A DNA stretch of 64,000 nt, from contig NZ_JBCNLP010000005.1 of the NCBI RefSeq assembly GCF_039595395.1, positions 1-64,000 on the forward strand, in the 5' to 3' direction. The notes under the pieces were generated by a model that saw only the letters and a list, made by a program, of their open reading frames with translations, was not told where the DNA came from and searched no databases. Both the position numbers and the translations under genes were made by a program. Every line of letters starts with the position of its first letter. Within the stretch, counting starts at the first letter, position 1. Shown one piece after another: positions 44,033-53,785 of this stretch. This stretch comes from Novosphingobium sp. Its GTDB lineage: Bacteria; Pseudomonadota; Alphaproteobacteria; Sphingomonadales; Sphingomonadaceae.

Positions 44033-45409
44033 ATGGACCTGCGCGACCACGAGCCACGCAATTTCCGCTTGATCGCGTTGGTGATTGCCTCGGCGCTGTT
44101 GATGCAACAGCTCGATGCCACAGTGCTAGCGATCGCCATGCCGGCGATGGCACGCGATCTCCACGTGCCTGCCCCGTGGCTCAGCATGGGTCTCACGTCC
44201 TATCTGGTGGCGCTCGCGATTTTTATCCCGGCCAGCGGCTTTCTGGCTGACCGCTGGGGAAGCCGAAGGGTCTATTGCGGCGCCATCGTCGTGTTTCTGG
44301 CAGGATCGGTGGGCTGTGCCCAGGTTCATGGGCTGGGCATGCTCATCGCTGCACGTGTGGTACAGGGTCTGGGCGGCGCGCTGATGATGCCGGTGGGGCG
44401 CCTTATTCTCATTCGTTGCACCCCCCGCGAGAAGTTGATGGCCGCGCTTTCGTGGCTGGTCGTGCCCGCGCTGATCGGGCCTATCCTGGGACCGCCGCTC
44501 GGCGGCCTCATCATCACCTGGCTCGACTGGCGGTGGATCTTCTACATCAACCTGCCGGTGGGCATACTGGGGTTGGCGTTAGCCTTGTGGTTGATACCAC
44601 CCACGCCAGGCGGTGCGCCGGAAACCTTCGACGGCAAAGGCTTCATGCTTTCAGGCATGGCATTGGGTTGCGGGGTTTTTGGACTGGAACTGGCGAGCCG
44701 TTCCTGGGCTGTTCCCATAGCCTGGGGGCTGTTGGGGCTCGCGGTCGTATTGGGCGCTGTCTATGTTCGCCATGCGCGCCGGACGCAAGGCGCCATTCTT
44801 GATCTGTCGTTGCTGCGCATTCCCACCTTCGGCCTGTCGGTGATCGCCGGCAATCTGACGCGGATCGCGCAAGGGGCTCAGCCCTTCCTGCTGGCGTTGA
44901 TGCTGCAAAGCGGGTTCCACCAATCGGCCGCTACCGCTGGCATCGTCGCTATGGCGGGGGCACTGGGCGCAGTGATGATGAAGCCCTTGGCCCCCCTGAT
45001 CATTGGTCGCTTTGGCTATCGTTGGGGACTGAGCATAGCAGGCCTTACCGCCAGTATCGGCTATGCCTCTCTTGTTCTGTGGAGCGCGGGCTGGCCCATA
45101 AGCGGGATGATGGCCGTTCTGGGGACTACCGGCTTTTTCACCTCGCTTTCATTTACGGGCTACAACACGGCGGCCTTCTTGGACGTTCCCGCAAGCAGGA
45201 TGAGCGCAGCCACAAGCCTTTATGCCACTGTGCAACAATTGTGCTTCTCACTGGGCATCTGTATCGCGAGCGGTGTGCTCGATCTGGCAAGCAAACTTGC
45301 TCCGGCAGATGCACTGGGCATGGCTGGTTATCGCGCCGCTTTCCTCACCGTAGCCGCGATATCGGCTTGCGGGATCCTGTTCAATGTGAGGTTCCCCAAA
45401 AAGACTTGA
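44033..45409 (+). CDS. DHA2-type MFS exporter (EmrB/QacA-like)
   Basis: A 458-residue MFS protein: LMQQLDATVLAIAMPAMARD (motif D1-like), FLADRWGSRRVY (motif A), ARVVQGLGGALMMPVGRLIL (motif B) and PALIGPILGPPLGGLIITWL (motif C, the antiporter signature). DHA2 proteins export hydrophobic drugs or metabolites. No EmrA-type adaptor lies beside it. Its 3' end meets an antisense fragment of a mobile-element gene at 45410. Confidence 0.88.
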   Translation: MDLRDHEPRNFRLIALVIASALLMQQLDATVLAIAMPAMARDLHVPAPWLSMGLTSYLVALAIFIPASGFLADRWGSRRVYCGAIVVFLAGSVGCAQVHGLGMLIAARVVQGLGGALMMPVGRLILIRCTPREKLMAALSWLVVPALIGPILGPPLGGLIITWLDWRWIFYINLPVGILGLALALWLIPPTPGGAPETFDGKGFMLSGMALGCGVFGLELASRSWAVPIAWGLLGLAVVLGAVYVRHARRTQGAILDLSLLRIPTFGLSVIAGNLTRIAQGAQPFLLALMLQSGFHQSAATAGIVAMAGALGAVMMKPLAPLIIGRFGYRWGLSIAGLTASIGYASLVLWSAGWPISGMMAVLGTTGFFTSLSFTGYNTAAFLDVPASRMSAATSLYATVQQLCFSLGICIASGVLDLASKLAPADALGMAGYRAAFLTVAAISACGILFNVRFPKKT

Positions 45410-45765
45410 GCGCGGCGAGGAAGGCGACCAGGGCCGGGGTGGAAAATTGCTTCAGCGCGATCTGGCTTTCGCTACGTACGGTATGCGTGGGCAGGGCGCC
45501 TGCGAAATCGGTCAGGCGGGCACGCGCCGTGATCGGGCCCAGCGGTAGGGGTGCGCGCGCGAGGTACTGGACCTGCCTTGAACACGTCCTAGGCATCCGC
45601 AGAGCCCACGTGCCGTCGGCGGCAGTGGAACCACAGGTGTGCTCCATAAAGCGCAGCAGGGTGGGTCGATCCAGCGGGCGTGCCTGCTCAAGGAACGCAT
45701 AGATGGCGTGCGGCGAGGATGGCCGGATCGGTGAAATCCAGCTGGAGGGCTGCGGAAGTGGGCAT
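45381..45765 (-). pseudogene. Strawberry-notch-like (SNO) protein N-terminal fragment
   Basis: Leftward reading begins MPTSAALQLDFTDPAILAAR (GGAGACC upstream). It then shifts frame to HAIYAFLEQARPLDRPTLLR, FMEHTCGSTAADGTW, shifts again and has a stop within the DAxDVFKAG segment, and ends LPTHTVRSESQIALKQFSTP, ALVAFLAAL. This matches, from memory, the N-terminus of large plasmid/ICE-borne strawberry-notch-type proteins that continue into a methyltransferase and a helicase. Everything after the QFSTP segment is gone; the sequence joins the MFS gene at 45410. Confidence 0.65.
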
Positions 45766-46074
45766 CGAGGGTCTCCGTGTTGTCGCCCGGTGCTCATCAC
45801 CCGATCAACAGGCCGGAGGGCCACCTCTCTTCTATTTGGCTCCTTATCGGCACCACCAAGCCGAGCCGCGGGGGTCCCACACTTGCCGATCCGGGTCTCA
45901 TCTTCCGGGCGTGTCACCACTCAGTGGCCAATCCTCTACCGCGCTTGAGCGCTGTCTGTCCGATCTGCAGGCCACCGGCGCGGTCATCAGAAACGATTGC
46001 TCCATCGGGCATCATGCAATGAGAAATGCCAGTAAAGCATCAGCTTCCCGGGTCTTCGCGCCGCAAACCATCCC
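45766..46074. other. Gap between mobile-element fragment and ALDH gene
   Basis: No supported gene. Open frames across it have no ribosome site or domain. It lies downstream of the leftward ALDH gene and upstream of the leftward SNO fragment. Confidence 0.4.
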
Positions 46075-47577
46075 TCACAGCCGCGCCGTCACCGCCTTCG
46101 TCTCCAGATAGGCGTCAAGTCCCTCTTGCCCGAACTCTCTGCCCCAGCCAGACTGGCCAAAGCCGCCAAAGGGAATGTTCGTGCCCACCGCCCCGTGGCA
46201 GTTGATCGAGACATGGCCTGCGCGAATGCGGCGGACCATGCGGTGGGCGGTCGACAGATCGCTAGTCCACACGCTGCCCGACAGGCCAAAGGGTGTATCG
46301 TTGGCCAGAGCCGCGATCCCGTCCAGATCGGTGGTGGCGAACTTCTGCACGGCCATCACCGGCCCGAAAATCTCCTCCCGCACAATGGGCATGTCGGCCC
46401 GGCAGTCGGCAAAAATCGCGGGCGTGATGAAATGGCCCGGGCGATCCAGCTTCTGCCCTCCGCACACCAGCCTGGCCCCCGAAGCCGCGCCCGCCTCGAT
46501 GTAACCCATCACTTTGGCGCTGTGGGCGGCCGAGATCATCGGGCCCTGAAAGGTGGCCGGATCGAGTCCATGGCCCAGCGTCATCGAGGCGGCAAAGGCC
46601 GAGACTCCCTCGACCAACGCATCATGAATGGCCTCATGGGCGAAAATGCGCGTGCCGGCCATGCAGTTCTGCCCTTGCAGGAAGAAGGTGGCCAGCGCCA
46701 CGCCCGGCACCGCCAGTGTCAGATCGGCATCGGGCATCACCACCACGGGCGATTTGCCACCCAGTTCAAGACTCACCTTTTTCAGATTACCCAGCGCCGC
46801 TTCAACGATCTTGCGACCCGTGGCGGTGGAGCCGGTGAAGCTGATCTTGTCGACTTGCGGGTGAGCCGCCAAGGCCGCGCCGGCATCGGCGCCAAAGCCG
46901 TTAACGATGTTGACCACGCCCGCCGGAAAACCGGCATCGATAATCATCTGCCCCAGCGCCAGCACGGAAAGCGGCGTTTCCTCCGACGGCTTCATCACCA
47001 CCGTGCAGCCTGCCGCCAGAGCCGGGGCCAGCTTGAGAATGGCGGTCGAGAGCGGCACGTTCCACGGCACGATGAGGCCCGCTACGCCGATCGGTTCGCG
47101 CAGCGTATAGGTCAGCGCCTCTGTCTCGGCAGCAATATGGCGCGGGGGCGCGGTGGTGGTGCCCTCGATCCGCATGACCGCGCCCGCGTAATAATCCACC
47201 ATTTCGACGCAATTGGCGGTGGTCAGCTTGGCAATGAAACCGGGCATGCCATTGTCGATGATGTCAAGCTCGGTGAGCAGCCGCGCGTTGCTTTCCATCA
47301 CACGCGCCAGGCGGAAGAGGATTGCGGTGCGATCGGCAGCGGTCATCCGGCCCCAGGCCCCGTCAAAGGCCCGGCGCGCCGCCTTGACCGCCGCGTCGAT
47401 CTCGGCGGCGCCGCCCGTGGCGAAGCGGGCCAGTTCAAGCCCGGTCGCCGGATCGCGGGTGACATGCTCGCCACTGCCGTCAACCCACGCGCCGTCGATC
47501 AGCAGGCGATGGTGCTGGGCAAGGAAAGCTGCCGTTTCGGGCGCGATGGCATGGCCGTCGAAGGGCAGGATGTTCAT
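46075..47577 (-). CDS. Aldehyde dehydrogenase
   Basis: A 500-residue NAD(P)-dependent ALDH oxidising an aldehyde to a carboxylate in the cytosol. Catalytic Cys305 in GQNCMAGTR and Glu271 in LELGGKSP; cofactor-binding motifs PWNVPLS and FTGSTATGRKI are present. Length is normal for the family. The start at 47577 overlaps the FAD monooxygenase stop by 4 bp, so the two are coupled in a leftward operon with the imidase-like gene. It probably oxidises an aldehyde made by the amine oxidase or a ring-cleavage step. Confidence 0.93.
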   Translation of the reverse strand: MNILPFDGHAIAPETAAFLAQHHRLLIDGAWVDGSGEHVTRDPATGLELARFATGGAAEIDAAVKAARRAFDGAWGRMTAADRTAILFRLARVMESNARLLTELDIIDNGMPGFIAKLTTANCVEMVDYYAGAVMRIEGTTTAPPRHIAAETEALTYTLREPIGVAGLIVPWNVPLSTAILKLAPALAAGCTVVMKPSEETPLSVLALGQMIIDAGFPAGVVNIVNGFGADAGAALAAHPQVDKISFTGSTATGRKIVEAALGNLKKVSLELGGKSPVVVMPDADLTLAVPGVALATFFLQGQNCMAGTRIFAHEAIHDALVEGVSAFAASMTLGHGLDPATFQGPMISAAHSAKVMGYIEAGAASGARLVCGGQKLDRPGHFITPAIFADCRADMPIVREEIFGPVMAVQKFATTDLDGIAALANDTPFGLSGSVWTSDLSTAHRMVRRIRAGHVSINCHGAVGTNIPFGGFGQSGWGREFGQEGLDAYLETKAVTARL

Positions 47578-48725
47578 ACCGGCACCACGCGGCAATCATA
47601 GGTGAACAGGCCCAGGGATTCCTCGTCCTTCATCTGGGTCAGGCCGAAGAGATCGGTGTCCTGCCCCTGCATGCGGTCGGCATTGGCGTTGGATTCAGCC
47701 TGAATGAAGCTGGCCCGCTCATGGCGCGCGGCCTCGTAACGCCTCAGCCCCTCGCCAAGGTCGGGCGTGGCGGCCAGCGCCCGGGCCAGCACCACCGCAT
47801 CCTCGATAGCGCAGGCCGCGCCATGGCCGAGAAAGGGCGTCATCGCATGGGCAGCATCGCCCAGCAGCGTCACGCGGCCCTCCAGCACCCAGCCTGGAAG
47901 GGCGGTCCGGGCATTGATCGCCCATTTGTACATCGGATTGCGGCAGGCCGCCTCGATCATTATCTGAGCATCCTCACACCATCCGTCATAGGTGGCGCGC
48001 AGTTCCTGCGGGTCGGCCAGCGTCGTCCAGCCTTCCTGTGTCCAACCGCTTTGCCTTGCAAAGAAGACCAGATTCATCGCCGTGGAGCCACGAATGTTAT
48101 AGCGCGTGATCATCCGGCCCGGGCCGATGATGATGCCCGGCAGGTCGGACAGGCCCTGCAGCTCGGGCGTCACCGGCACCAGGCAGCGCCAGGCGACATG
48201 GCCGGTGAAATGCGGCGGCGTGGTTTCAAACCTTTCGCGGATCACCGATTTGACGCCATCAGCCCCCACCAGCACATCCCCGGTGACCGTGCTGCCATCG
48301 GCCAGTGTCACGGTGGTGCCCTCACTGCTCACCACACCCGCCCCGCAGCGCAGATCGACCCCGGCCTTGCGCGCGGCCTTCGTCAGCAGTTCGTGCAGAT
48401 CGGCGCGGTGGATGGTGACGTAGGGCGCACCATATTTGGCCCGCTGGGTCGAGCGGTCCATCTCGACCAGCGTGCGCCCATCGGACCAGTGCTGCAGGCG
48501 CTGGCGCACCGGCTCAACCCCGGCGGCGGCAACCTCCTCGCAGACACCAATGAAATCGAGGCCCTTCATGGCATTGGGCGAGAGCGTCACCCCTGCCCCA
48601 ATCTCACCAAATTGCGGGGCGCTTTCCAGCAAGGTCACTTTGAAACCTTGCCGGGCGGTGGCAGCCGCGGCGGTCATCCCGCCGATGCCGCCACCCACGA
48701 TAAGGATATGCTCGGATCGGCTCAT
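47574..48725 (-). CDS. FAD-dependent aromatic monooxygenase (salicylate hydroxylase-like)
   Basis: A 383-residue class A flavoprotein hydroxylase. FAD motifs are in order: GGGIGG near residue 11, the GADGVKS (DG) motif near residue 153 and GDAAHAMTPFLGHGA (GD) near residue 280. Related enzymes include salicylate hydroxylase, 6-hydroxynicotinate 3-monooxygenase and FAD enzymes that open pyridine rings. Overlaps of 4 bp join it to the imidase-like gene upstream and the ALDH gene downstream. An N-heteroaromatic substrate is suggested by context only. Confidence 0.88.
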   Translation of the reverse strand: MSRSEHILIVGGGIGGMTAAAATARQGFKVTLLESAPQFGEIGAGVTLSPNAMKGLDFIGVCEEVAAAGVEPVRQRLQHWSDGRTLVEMDRSTQRAKYGAPYVTIHRADLHELLTKAARKAGVDLRCGAGVVSSEGTTVTLADGSTVTGDVLVGADGVKSVIRERFETTPPHFTGHVAWRCLVPVTPELQGLSDLPGIIIGPGRMITRYNIRGSTAMNLVFFARQSGWTQEGWTTLADPQELRATYDGWCEDAQIMIEAACRNPMYKWAINARTALPGWVLEGRVTLLGDAAHAMTPFLGHGAACAIEDAVVLARALAATPDLGEGLRRYEAARHERASFIQAESNANADRMQGQDTDLFGLTQMKDEESLGLFTYDCRVVPV

Positions 48726-49636
48726 TTCAACTGACCGGGAATGTGGCTCTCATGATTGGCGAGATACCACTCAGCGATTTCCTCGCGGGTGGCCCACCAC
48801 ACGCCGGGCAGGCTCTTGGCATGCTCGATGAACTCACGCAGGGCACGCACGCGATGCGCCCGGCCCGAAACATGGGGGTGGAGGCCCACGTTCATGATCC
48901 GCCCGGTCTTCGCGCCCTCGGCATAGAGGACGTCCAGCTCCTCGATCAGCGCATCGCGGAACTGGTCGGTGGTGAAATTCTTGCGGGTAATGAAAGTGAA
49001 GTCGTTGATCTCGTTGGAATAGGGCACCGAGACGATGGGGCCGTTGGGCGTGCGCAGCATGAAGGGTTGATCATCATTCATGATGTCGCAGTAGAAGGTG
49101 CAGCCATATTCAGCGAGAATATCGGCAGTCTGCATCGTGCCGCGCAGCGAGGAGGAGAGCCATCCCTTGGACTTGCGCCCGGTGAACTTTTCAAACTGGT
49201 CAAGGCTGCGCAGGATGATGTCGCGCTCTTTCTCGGGCTGATGGGCAAAGCTGGTCAGCAGCTCGCCCTGCTCCCAATTGTGGGTCAGCAGTTCCCAGCC
49301 GCGCTCCAGCACGGCGTCGGTCATTGCCTTGCGCCGCTCGAAGGTCACGGCATTGGTGGTGCAGCTCGCCTTGACGCCCAGCTCATCGAACAGATCGAAC
49401 AGGCGCCAGATGCCCACGCGCTGACCATATTCGCGCCAGGTGAAATTGGGGAAGTCGGGCGTGTTGCCGGGCAACACGTCGGGCAGGATCGCCGGGCCGC
49501 CTGCGTAATAGGGCTTGTCGGTGTCCTTGGTCAGGTCCCAGGTTTCCAGATTGAAGGTGAGGATCAGGGCCACGCGGGCGCCATTGGGCCACACGAGCGG
49601 CTGACGCTGGGGCAGAGGAACGTAATCATAGTCCAT
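48722..49636 (-). CDS. Polysaccharide-deacetylase-fold hydrolase, PuuE/imidase-like
   Basis: A 304-residue NodB-fold protein: WPNGARVALILTFNLETWD, GIWRLFDLFDELGVKASCTT, GWELLTHNWEQGELL and MNVGLHPHVSGRAHRV. The closest recalled types are PuuE allantoinase and cyclic imide hydrolases, which open cyclic amides or imides, and not sugar deacetylases. It overlaps the FAD monooxygenase by 4 bp and starts 75 bp from the amine oxidase stop. In context it may hydrolyse a cyclic imide such as maleimide or succinimide to the half-amide (inference). Confidence 0.78.
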   Translation of the reverse strand: MDYDYVPLPQRQPLVWPNGARVALILTFNLETWDLTKDTDKPYYAGGPAILPDVLPGNTPDFPNFTWREYGQRVGIWRLFDLFDELGVKASCTTNAVTFERRKAMTDAVLERGWELLTHNWEQGELLTSFAHQPEKERDIILRSLDQFEKFTGRKSKGWLSSSLRGTMQTADILAEYGCTFYCDIMNDDQPFMLRTPNGPIVSVPYSNEINDFTFITRKNFTTDQFRDALIEELDVLYAEGAKTGRIMNVGLHPHVSGRAHRVRALREFIEHAKSLPGVWWATREEIAEWYLANHESHIPGQLK

Positions 49637-49711
49637 AAGACATCTCTCACTTTAAAATCACGAATATCATCCGGTTTCGATCCCTGGCATGCAAGGGTCA
49701 TCCACCGGGGA

Positions 49712-51157
49712 TCACGCCGAGAGCACCTCGAGCGCAACCCTTTCCGAAGACTCGAGCGCTCCCTCCAGCCCCCTGGCGCCGGTTGCCGTATGTTCCCCGC
49801 AAAAGTGCAGACGACCCACCGGTTTGGCAATCTCGCCCATCACGCCCGCCACCTGGCCGGGGCTGAAATAGGCCCAGTCGCCAAGGTTGAAACGCTCGCC
49901 CACCCAGCTGAAATAGGCAACGCCGCGCAGCTTGCCTCTGGCCGCCGGGCGCATCGCCTCGATACCCGCGATGACATAGGCCAACGCCCCATCCTTGCCC
50001 ATCGCATCCCAGTAATGCGCCAGCGCACCGCGCGCCTGTACGGTAAAGCCAGTGATCGCCTGGTCGGTCGCGCCAAAACGCTGCGGCATGACGGTGCCCA
50101 CGGTGCCGTCAGTCCACATGCCCGGCGCGATGCCATCCTCTTCCCAGAAGGGGGCGGTGGCAGTGAGGAAAGCGATGGACAGCGGCTGATAGGGCATGGT
50201 CGTCACCCCGCGGGCCTGCACACCTGTCAGGCCGGGCGTGATCGACACCAGCCGCAACGTGGAAAACGGCAGCGAACACACCACCCGCCCGGCCGAGAAA
50301 CTCGCCCCATCCGCGCAGGTCACCGTCGCTCCCGTGGCGGTGGTGTCGATGGCCACCACCTCGCGGCCCAGCATGACATCGCCCTTGAGCTGGCGCGCCA
50401 TTGCCTGGGGCAGCAGCAGATTGCCACCCTTGACCGCCAGTGACTGCGGCCCTGCCGTGGCCTGCGCCTTCACAAAGCCATCGTTAAATTCCAGCATCAG
50501 GGCCGAAACGTCATGGGCATTGGTGCCGTAATAGGGCGAAACGTCATTGGCCAGACGGATCGCCGCCTCCGACAGCCCCTGGGCCGAGAGGAAAGCATGC
50601 AACGAGACGTCAAGCGGCGCATTGGCGGCATCAGCCCATTGCGTCCAGTCCTTGAGCGGAGTGTTGCGCGCGACCAGCACGCTCACCACCTCGGCGGGCA
50701 TCATGGATTTCATGGCCTCGGGGAAAGGATTGGCCGGATGGCGCGCCCATTCCTCCCGGTTGAGCGGTTTGCCATTGATGTAGAGCGCAGGCGGCGGGCC
50801 GATCCGGTAGCGCGGAGCCACATCGACCAGTTCGACCCCGGCGCGCTTTGCCGCGTCGATACCCCGGCCATAGCCGGCCGCCATCGAATTGAAGCCCATC
50901 TCCGGATAGCCCGGCTGGTCAAGCAGGGTCATGATACGGCCGCCGACACGCTGGCGCCCTTCTATCACCGCCACCCTGAGGCCCTGCTGTTCCAGCAGAC
51001 AAGCGGTGTTAAGGCCCGAGATCCCTGCTCCCAGCACGATCACATCGAGCCCGCGCGCAGGCTTTGCCGAGCGGACACCGCGCGCCAGGGCGGGCGAGCC
51101 CGCCAGCAGCCCCGCAGCCCCCAGCCCCAATGTGAATCCGCGCCGGTCGAGCCCCAT
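49712..51157 (-). CDS. Flavin monoamine oxidase, Tat-exported
   Basis: A 481-residue FAD amine oxidase with a twin-arginine signal (LDRRGFTLGLGAAGLLAG), the dinucleotide motif VIVLGAGISGLNTACLLE, the GG motif RQRVGGRIMTL, and the C-terminal FAD segment RLHFCGEHTATGARGLEGAL. Such enzymes oxidise primary or secondary amines to aldehydes or imines with H2O2; the bacterial pseudooxynicotine and nicotine oxidases are in this superfamily. Export to the periplasm is expected. The start at 51157 (ATG after GGGAG) is preferred to a TTG two codons earlier. It is divergent from the hydratase operon. Confidence 0.88.
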   Translation of the reverse strand: MGLDRRGFTLGLGAAGLLAGSPALARGVRSAKPARGLDVIVLGAGISGLNTACLLEQQGLRVAVIEGRQRVGGRIMTLLDQPGYPEMGFNSMAAGYGRGIDAAKRAGVELVDVAPRYRIGPPPALYINGKPLNREEWARHPANPFPEAMKSMMPAEVVSVLVARNTPLKDWTQWADAANAPLDVSLHAFLSAQGLSEAAIRLANDVSPYYGTNAHDVSALMLEFNDGFVKAQATAGPQSLAVKGGNLLLPQAMARQLKGDVMLGREVVAIDTTATGATVTCADGASFSAGRVVCSLPFSTLRLVSITPGLTGVQARGVTTMPYQPLSIAFLTATAPFWEEDGIAPGMWTDGTVGTVMPQRFGATDQAITGFTVQARGALAHYWDAMGKDGALAYVIAGIEAMRPAARGKLRGVAYFSWVGERFNLGDWAYFSPGQVAGVMGEIAKPVGRLHFCGEHTATGARGLEGALESSERVALEVLSA

Positions 51158-51357
51158 CGTCAAACTCCCTTAGCCTCGTCAGCAATCGACACGTCTCCAC
51201 GCGCGGTGTCGATGAAGCCGGGATATCGTCACCACCAGTCGGATAGGTGCGGCTCGGTTTCAAGACTTCACCGCCAAAACCACCATGATGGCGCTGTATT
51301 CGTGTTACGGCAGGGCTAAGGCTGGCAGCCCCCGCACAGGGGGAAAGGGAGACATCG

Positions 51358-52350
51358 ATGAGCAAACTGCGCCTTGCGCTGATGAATCTGGCAGCTGGCA
51401 CCATGCTGGGTGTCCTGGCCCCGCATGTCTGCGCGGCGCAGACGGCCAATGCCCAGCCTGCGACCCACCCCTATCTCACGATCGAGCAGTTGCGCGCCCG
51501 CTATCGCGATCCGGCCAGCCACTTCATCACCGTCAAGGGCGCGGACATCCATTACAAGGACGAGGGGCCGCGCGGCGCGCCGGTGCTTTTCATGGTCCAC
51601 GGCTCGGTTTCGACCCTTGGCACCTGGGATGTGGTGGCCGAGCGGCTCAAGAGCCGCTATCGCATCATCCGTTATGACATTCCTGGCTATGGCCTGTCGG
51701 GCGCGGTGTCCGATGCAGTGGCCAAATCGGTAGAGCCGGTCGATCTGGCCATCGGGCTGCTCGAAGCGCTCCATGTCAATAAGGTCACCTTCATCGGCGT
51801 GTCGAGCGGGGGCACGATGGGCATGTATCTGGCCGCCAAACGCCCCGACATGGTAGAGCGGCTGATCCTCTCGAACACGCCGTCCGACCCGGTCACCTAC
51901 GATCATCTGGTGATGCCCAAGGCCTTTCTCGATGCGCAGGCGCGGGCCAAGGCCGCTCATGGTTTTCAGGACCGCGATTTCTGGGATCAGTATCTGACCT
52001 ATTTCGCGGGCGATCCCAAGCGGATCAGCAAAGCGACGCGTGACAAATATTACGACTACAATCGCCGCACGCCTGAAAAATATCCCGTCGCCATGGTGGC
52101 GCGCATCGGTGACGGCAAACAGGCCGCCATCGACATGGCCAAGGTGACCGCGCCCACCTTCCTCATCTGGGGCGGCGCCGACCCGCTGCTGCCCGAAGCC
52201 GCGGCCAATGCCATCACGCGCTATCTTTCGCATGCCACCATCAGCCGGGTCATCATGCCCGAGGTCGGCCATTACCCGCCGCTCGAAGTGGGCGACCGCT
52301 TTGCCCAGCTCGTTGCCGCCTACATCGAGGCGGCGACCCCCAAGCTCTGA
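51358..52350 (+). CDS. Alpha/beta hydrolase, probably exported
   Basis: A 330-residue alpha/beta hydrolase with an N-terminal signal-like segment (LALMNLAAGTMLGVLAPHV, ending around AAQ). Catalytic triad: Ser149 in GVSSGG, Asp in WGGADPLLPE and His in PEVGHYPPLE; oxyanion segment VHGSVSTLGTW. Possible roles include hydrolysing an N-formyl or acyl amide, as the N-formylmaleamate deformylase of nicotinate catabolism does, but other esters are equally possible. First gene of the rightward operon; LeuC-like starts 10 bp later. Confidence 0.82.
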   Translation: MSKLRLALMNLAAGTMLGVLAPHVCAAQTANAQPATHPYLTIEQLRARYRDPASHFITVKGADIHYKDEGPRGAPVLFMVHGSVSTLGTWDVVAERLKSRYRIIRYDIPGYGLSGAVSDAVAKSVEPVDLAIGLLEALHVNKVTFIGVSSGGTMGMYLAAKRPDMVERLILSNTPSDPVTYDHLVMPKAFLDAQARAKAAHGFQDRDFWDQYLTYFAGDPKRISKATRDKYYDYNRRTPEKYPVAMVARIGDGKQAAIDMAKVTAPTFLIWGGADPLLPEAAANAITRYLSHATISRVIMPEVGHYPPLEVGDRFAQLVAAYIEAATPKL

Positions 52351-52360
52351 GACCTGTGCC

Positions 52361-53785
52361 ATGACCGCCCACACCCTCTACGAAAAGCTGTGGAACGCCC
52401 ATGCCGTGGCCGAACTGCCCGGCGGCGAGACACTGCTTTATATCGACCGCCAGATCCTGCACGAGGTGTCGAGCCCGCAGGCCTTTGTCGCCATGCGAGA
52501 AGCGGGGCGCCAGCTTCGCCGCCCGGAAACGCATCTGGCCGTGGCAGACCATGCCGTGCCCACCCGCTCACCCCGCGCCGATGGCATCCGCCGCGGCACC
52601 ATTGCGGACCCGCAGGCCGCCGCCCAGATCGCCGAGCTGGAAAGCAATGTGGCCGAGTTTTCCGTGCCCTATGCCCAGCTTGACGGCAGCGAACAGGGCA
52701 TCGTCCATGTGATCGGGCCCGAAAGCGGGTTTACCCTGCCCGGCACCACCATCGTCTGCGGTGACAGCCACACCACCACCCATGGCGCCTTCGGCGCGCT
52801 GGCCTTTGGCATCGGGGCCTCGGAACAGGGCACGGTGATGGCCACGCAATGCCTGCGCCAGAAGCGGGCGCGCACCATGCGCATCGAGCTGACCGGCCAG
52901 CGTTCGCCCATGGTCTATGCCAAGGACATCGCGCTGGCGATTATCGCGCGCATCGGCGCCGATGGCGCGGCCGGCCATGCGGTGGAGTTTACCGGCGAGG
53001 TACTGGCCACCATGAGCATGGCCGAGCGCATGACCCTGTGCAACATGATGATCGAGGCAGGCAGCCGCGTGGGCCTCGTCGCGCCCGACGAGGTGACGTT
53101 TGAGTATCTGAAAGGCCGCCGCCTGGCGCCCAGGGGCGCGACGTGGAGAAAGGCCGTGGCCGCCTGGCGCGAGTTGCGCAGCGATCCCGGCGCCCGGCAT
53201 GACCGCGTGCTGGCGATCGATGTCTCGACCCTGGCCCCGCAGGTGAGCTGGGGCACCACGCCCGACCAGACGCTGCCCATCGGCGGCCACCTGCCCGACC
53301 CGGCCGCCCTGCCCGAAGGCCCAGCCCGCCGGCAGGTGGAAAAGGCGCTGGCCTATATGGGGCTGGAGGCCAGGCAGAGCATCACCGGCGTGCCCATCAC
53401 CCACGCCTTCATCGGCAGTTGCACCAACGGACGGATCGAGGACATCCGCGCCGCCGCCGCCATAGCCAGGGGCCGCAAGGTGGCGCCGGGGGTCAAGGCC
53501 ATCGTCGTGCCGGGGTCTGCCGCCACCCGCGCCCGCGCGCAGGCCGAGGGACTGGACGCCGTGCTCATCGAGGCGGGCTTTGAATGGCGGCTGGCGGGCT
53601 GCTCGATGTGCGTGGCCATGAACGATGACCGGCTGCAACCGGGCGAGCGCTGCGCCAGCACCAGCAACCGCAACTTCGAGGGACGTCAGGGGCCGGGCGG
53701 GCGCACCCATCTGATGAGCCCGGCGATGGCCGCCGCCGCTGCCATTGCCGGCCATATCGCCGATGCGCGGGAGTATGCCGCATGA
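52361..53785 (+). CDS. LeuC-like aconitase-family large subunit
   Basis: A 474-residue aconitase-superfamily large subunit. The [4Fe-4S] ligands are Cys354 (FIGSCTNGR), Cys414 and Cys417 (AGCSMCVAM); other conserved segments are CGDSHTTTHGAFGALAFGIG and SNRNFEGRQGP. In leucine synthesis LeuCD isomerises isopropylmalate; related pairs hydrate maleate to D-malate. The 4-bp overlap with LeuD-like and the neighbouring amidase and SDR point to a catabolic hydratase. Primary sequence alone does not separate the two roles. Confidence 0.88.
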   Translation: MTAHTLYEKLWNAHAVAELPGGETLLYIDRQILHEVSSPQAFVAMREAGRQLRRPETHLAVADHAVPTRSPRADGIRRGTIADPQAAAQIAELESNVAEFSVPYAQLDGSEQGIVHVIGPESGFTLPGTTIVCGDSHTTTHGAFGALAFGIGASEQGTVMATQCLRQKRARTMRIELTGQRSPMVYAKDIALAIIARIGADGAAGHAVEFTGEVLATMSMAERMTLCNMMIEAGSRVGLVAPDEVTFEYLKGRRLAPRGATWRKAVAAWRELRSDPGARHDRVLAIDVSTLAPQVSWGTTPDQTLPIGGHLPDPAALPEGPARRQVEKALAYMGLEARQSITGVPITHAFIGSCTNGRIEDIRAAAAIARGRKVAPGVKAIVVPGSAATRARAQAEGLDAVLIEAGFEWRLAGCSMCVAMNDDRLQPGERCASTSNRNFEGRQGPGGRTHLMSPAMAAAAAIAGHIADAREYAA

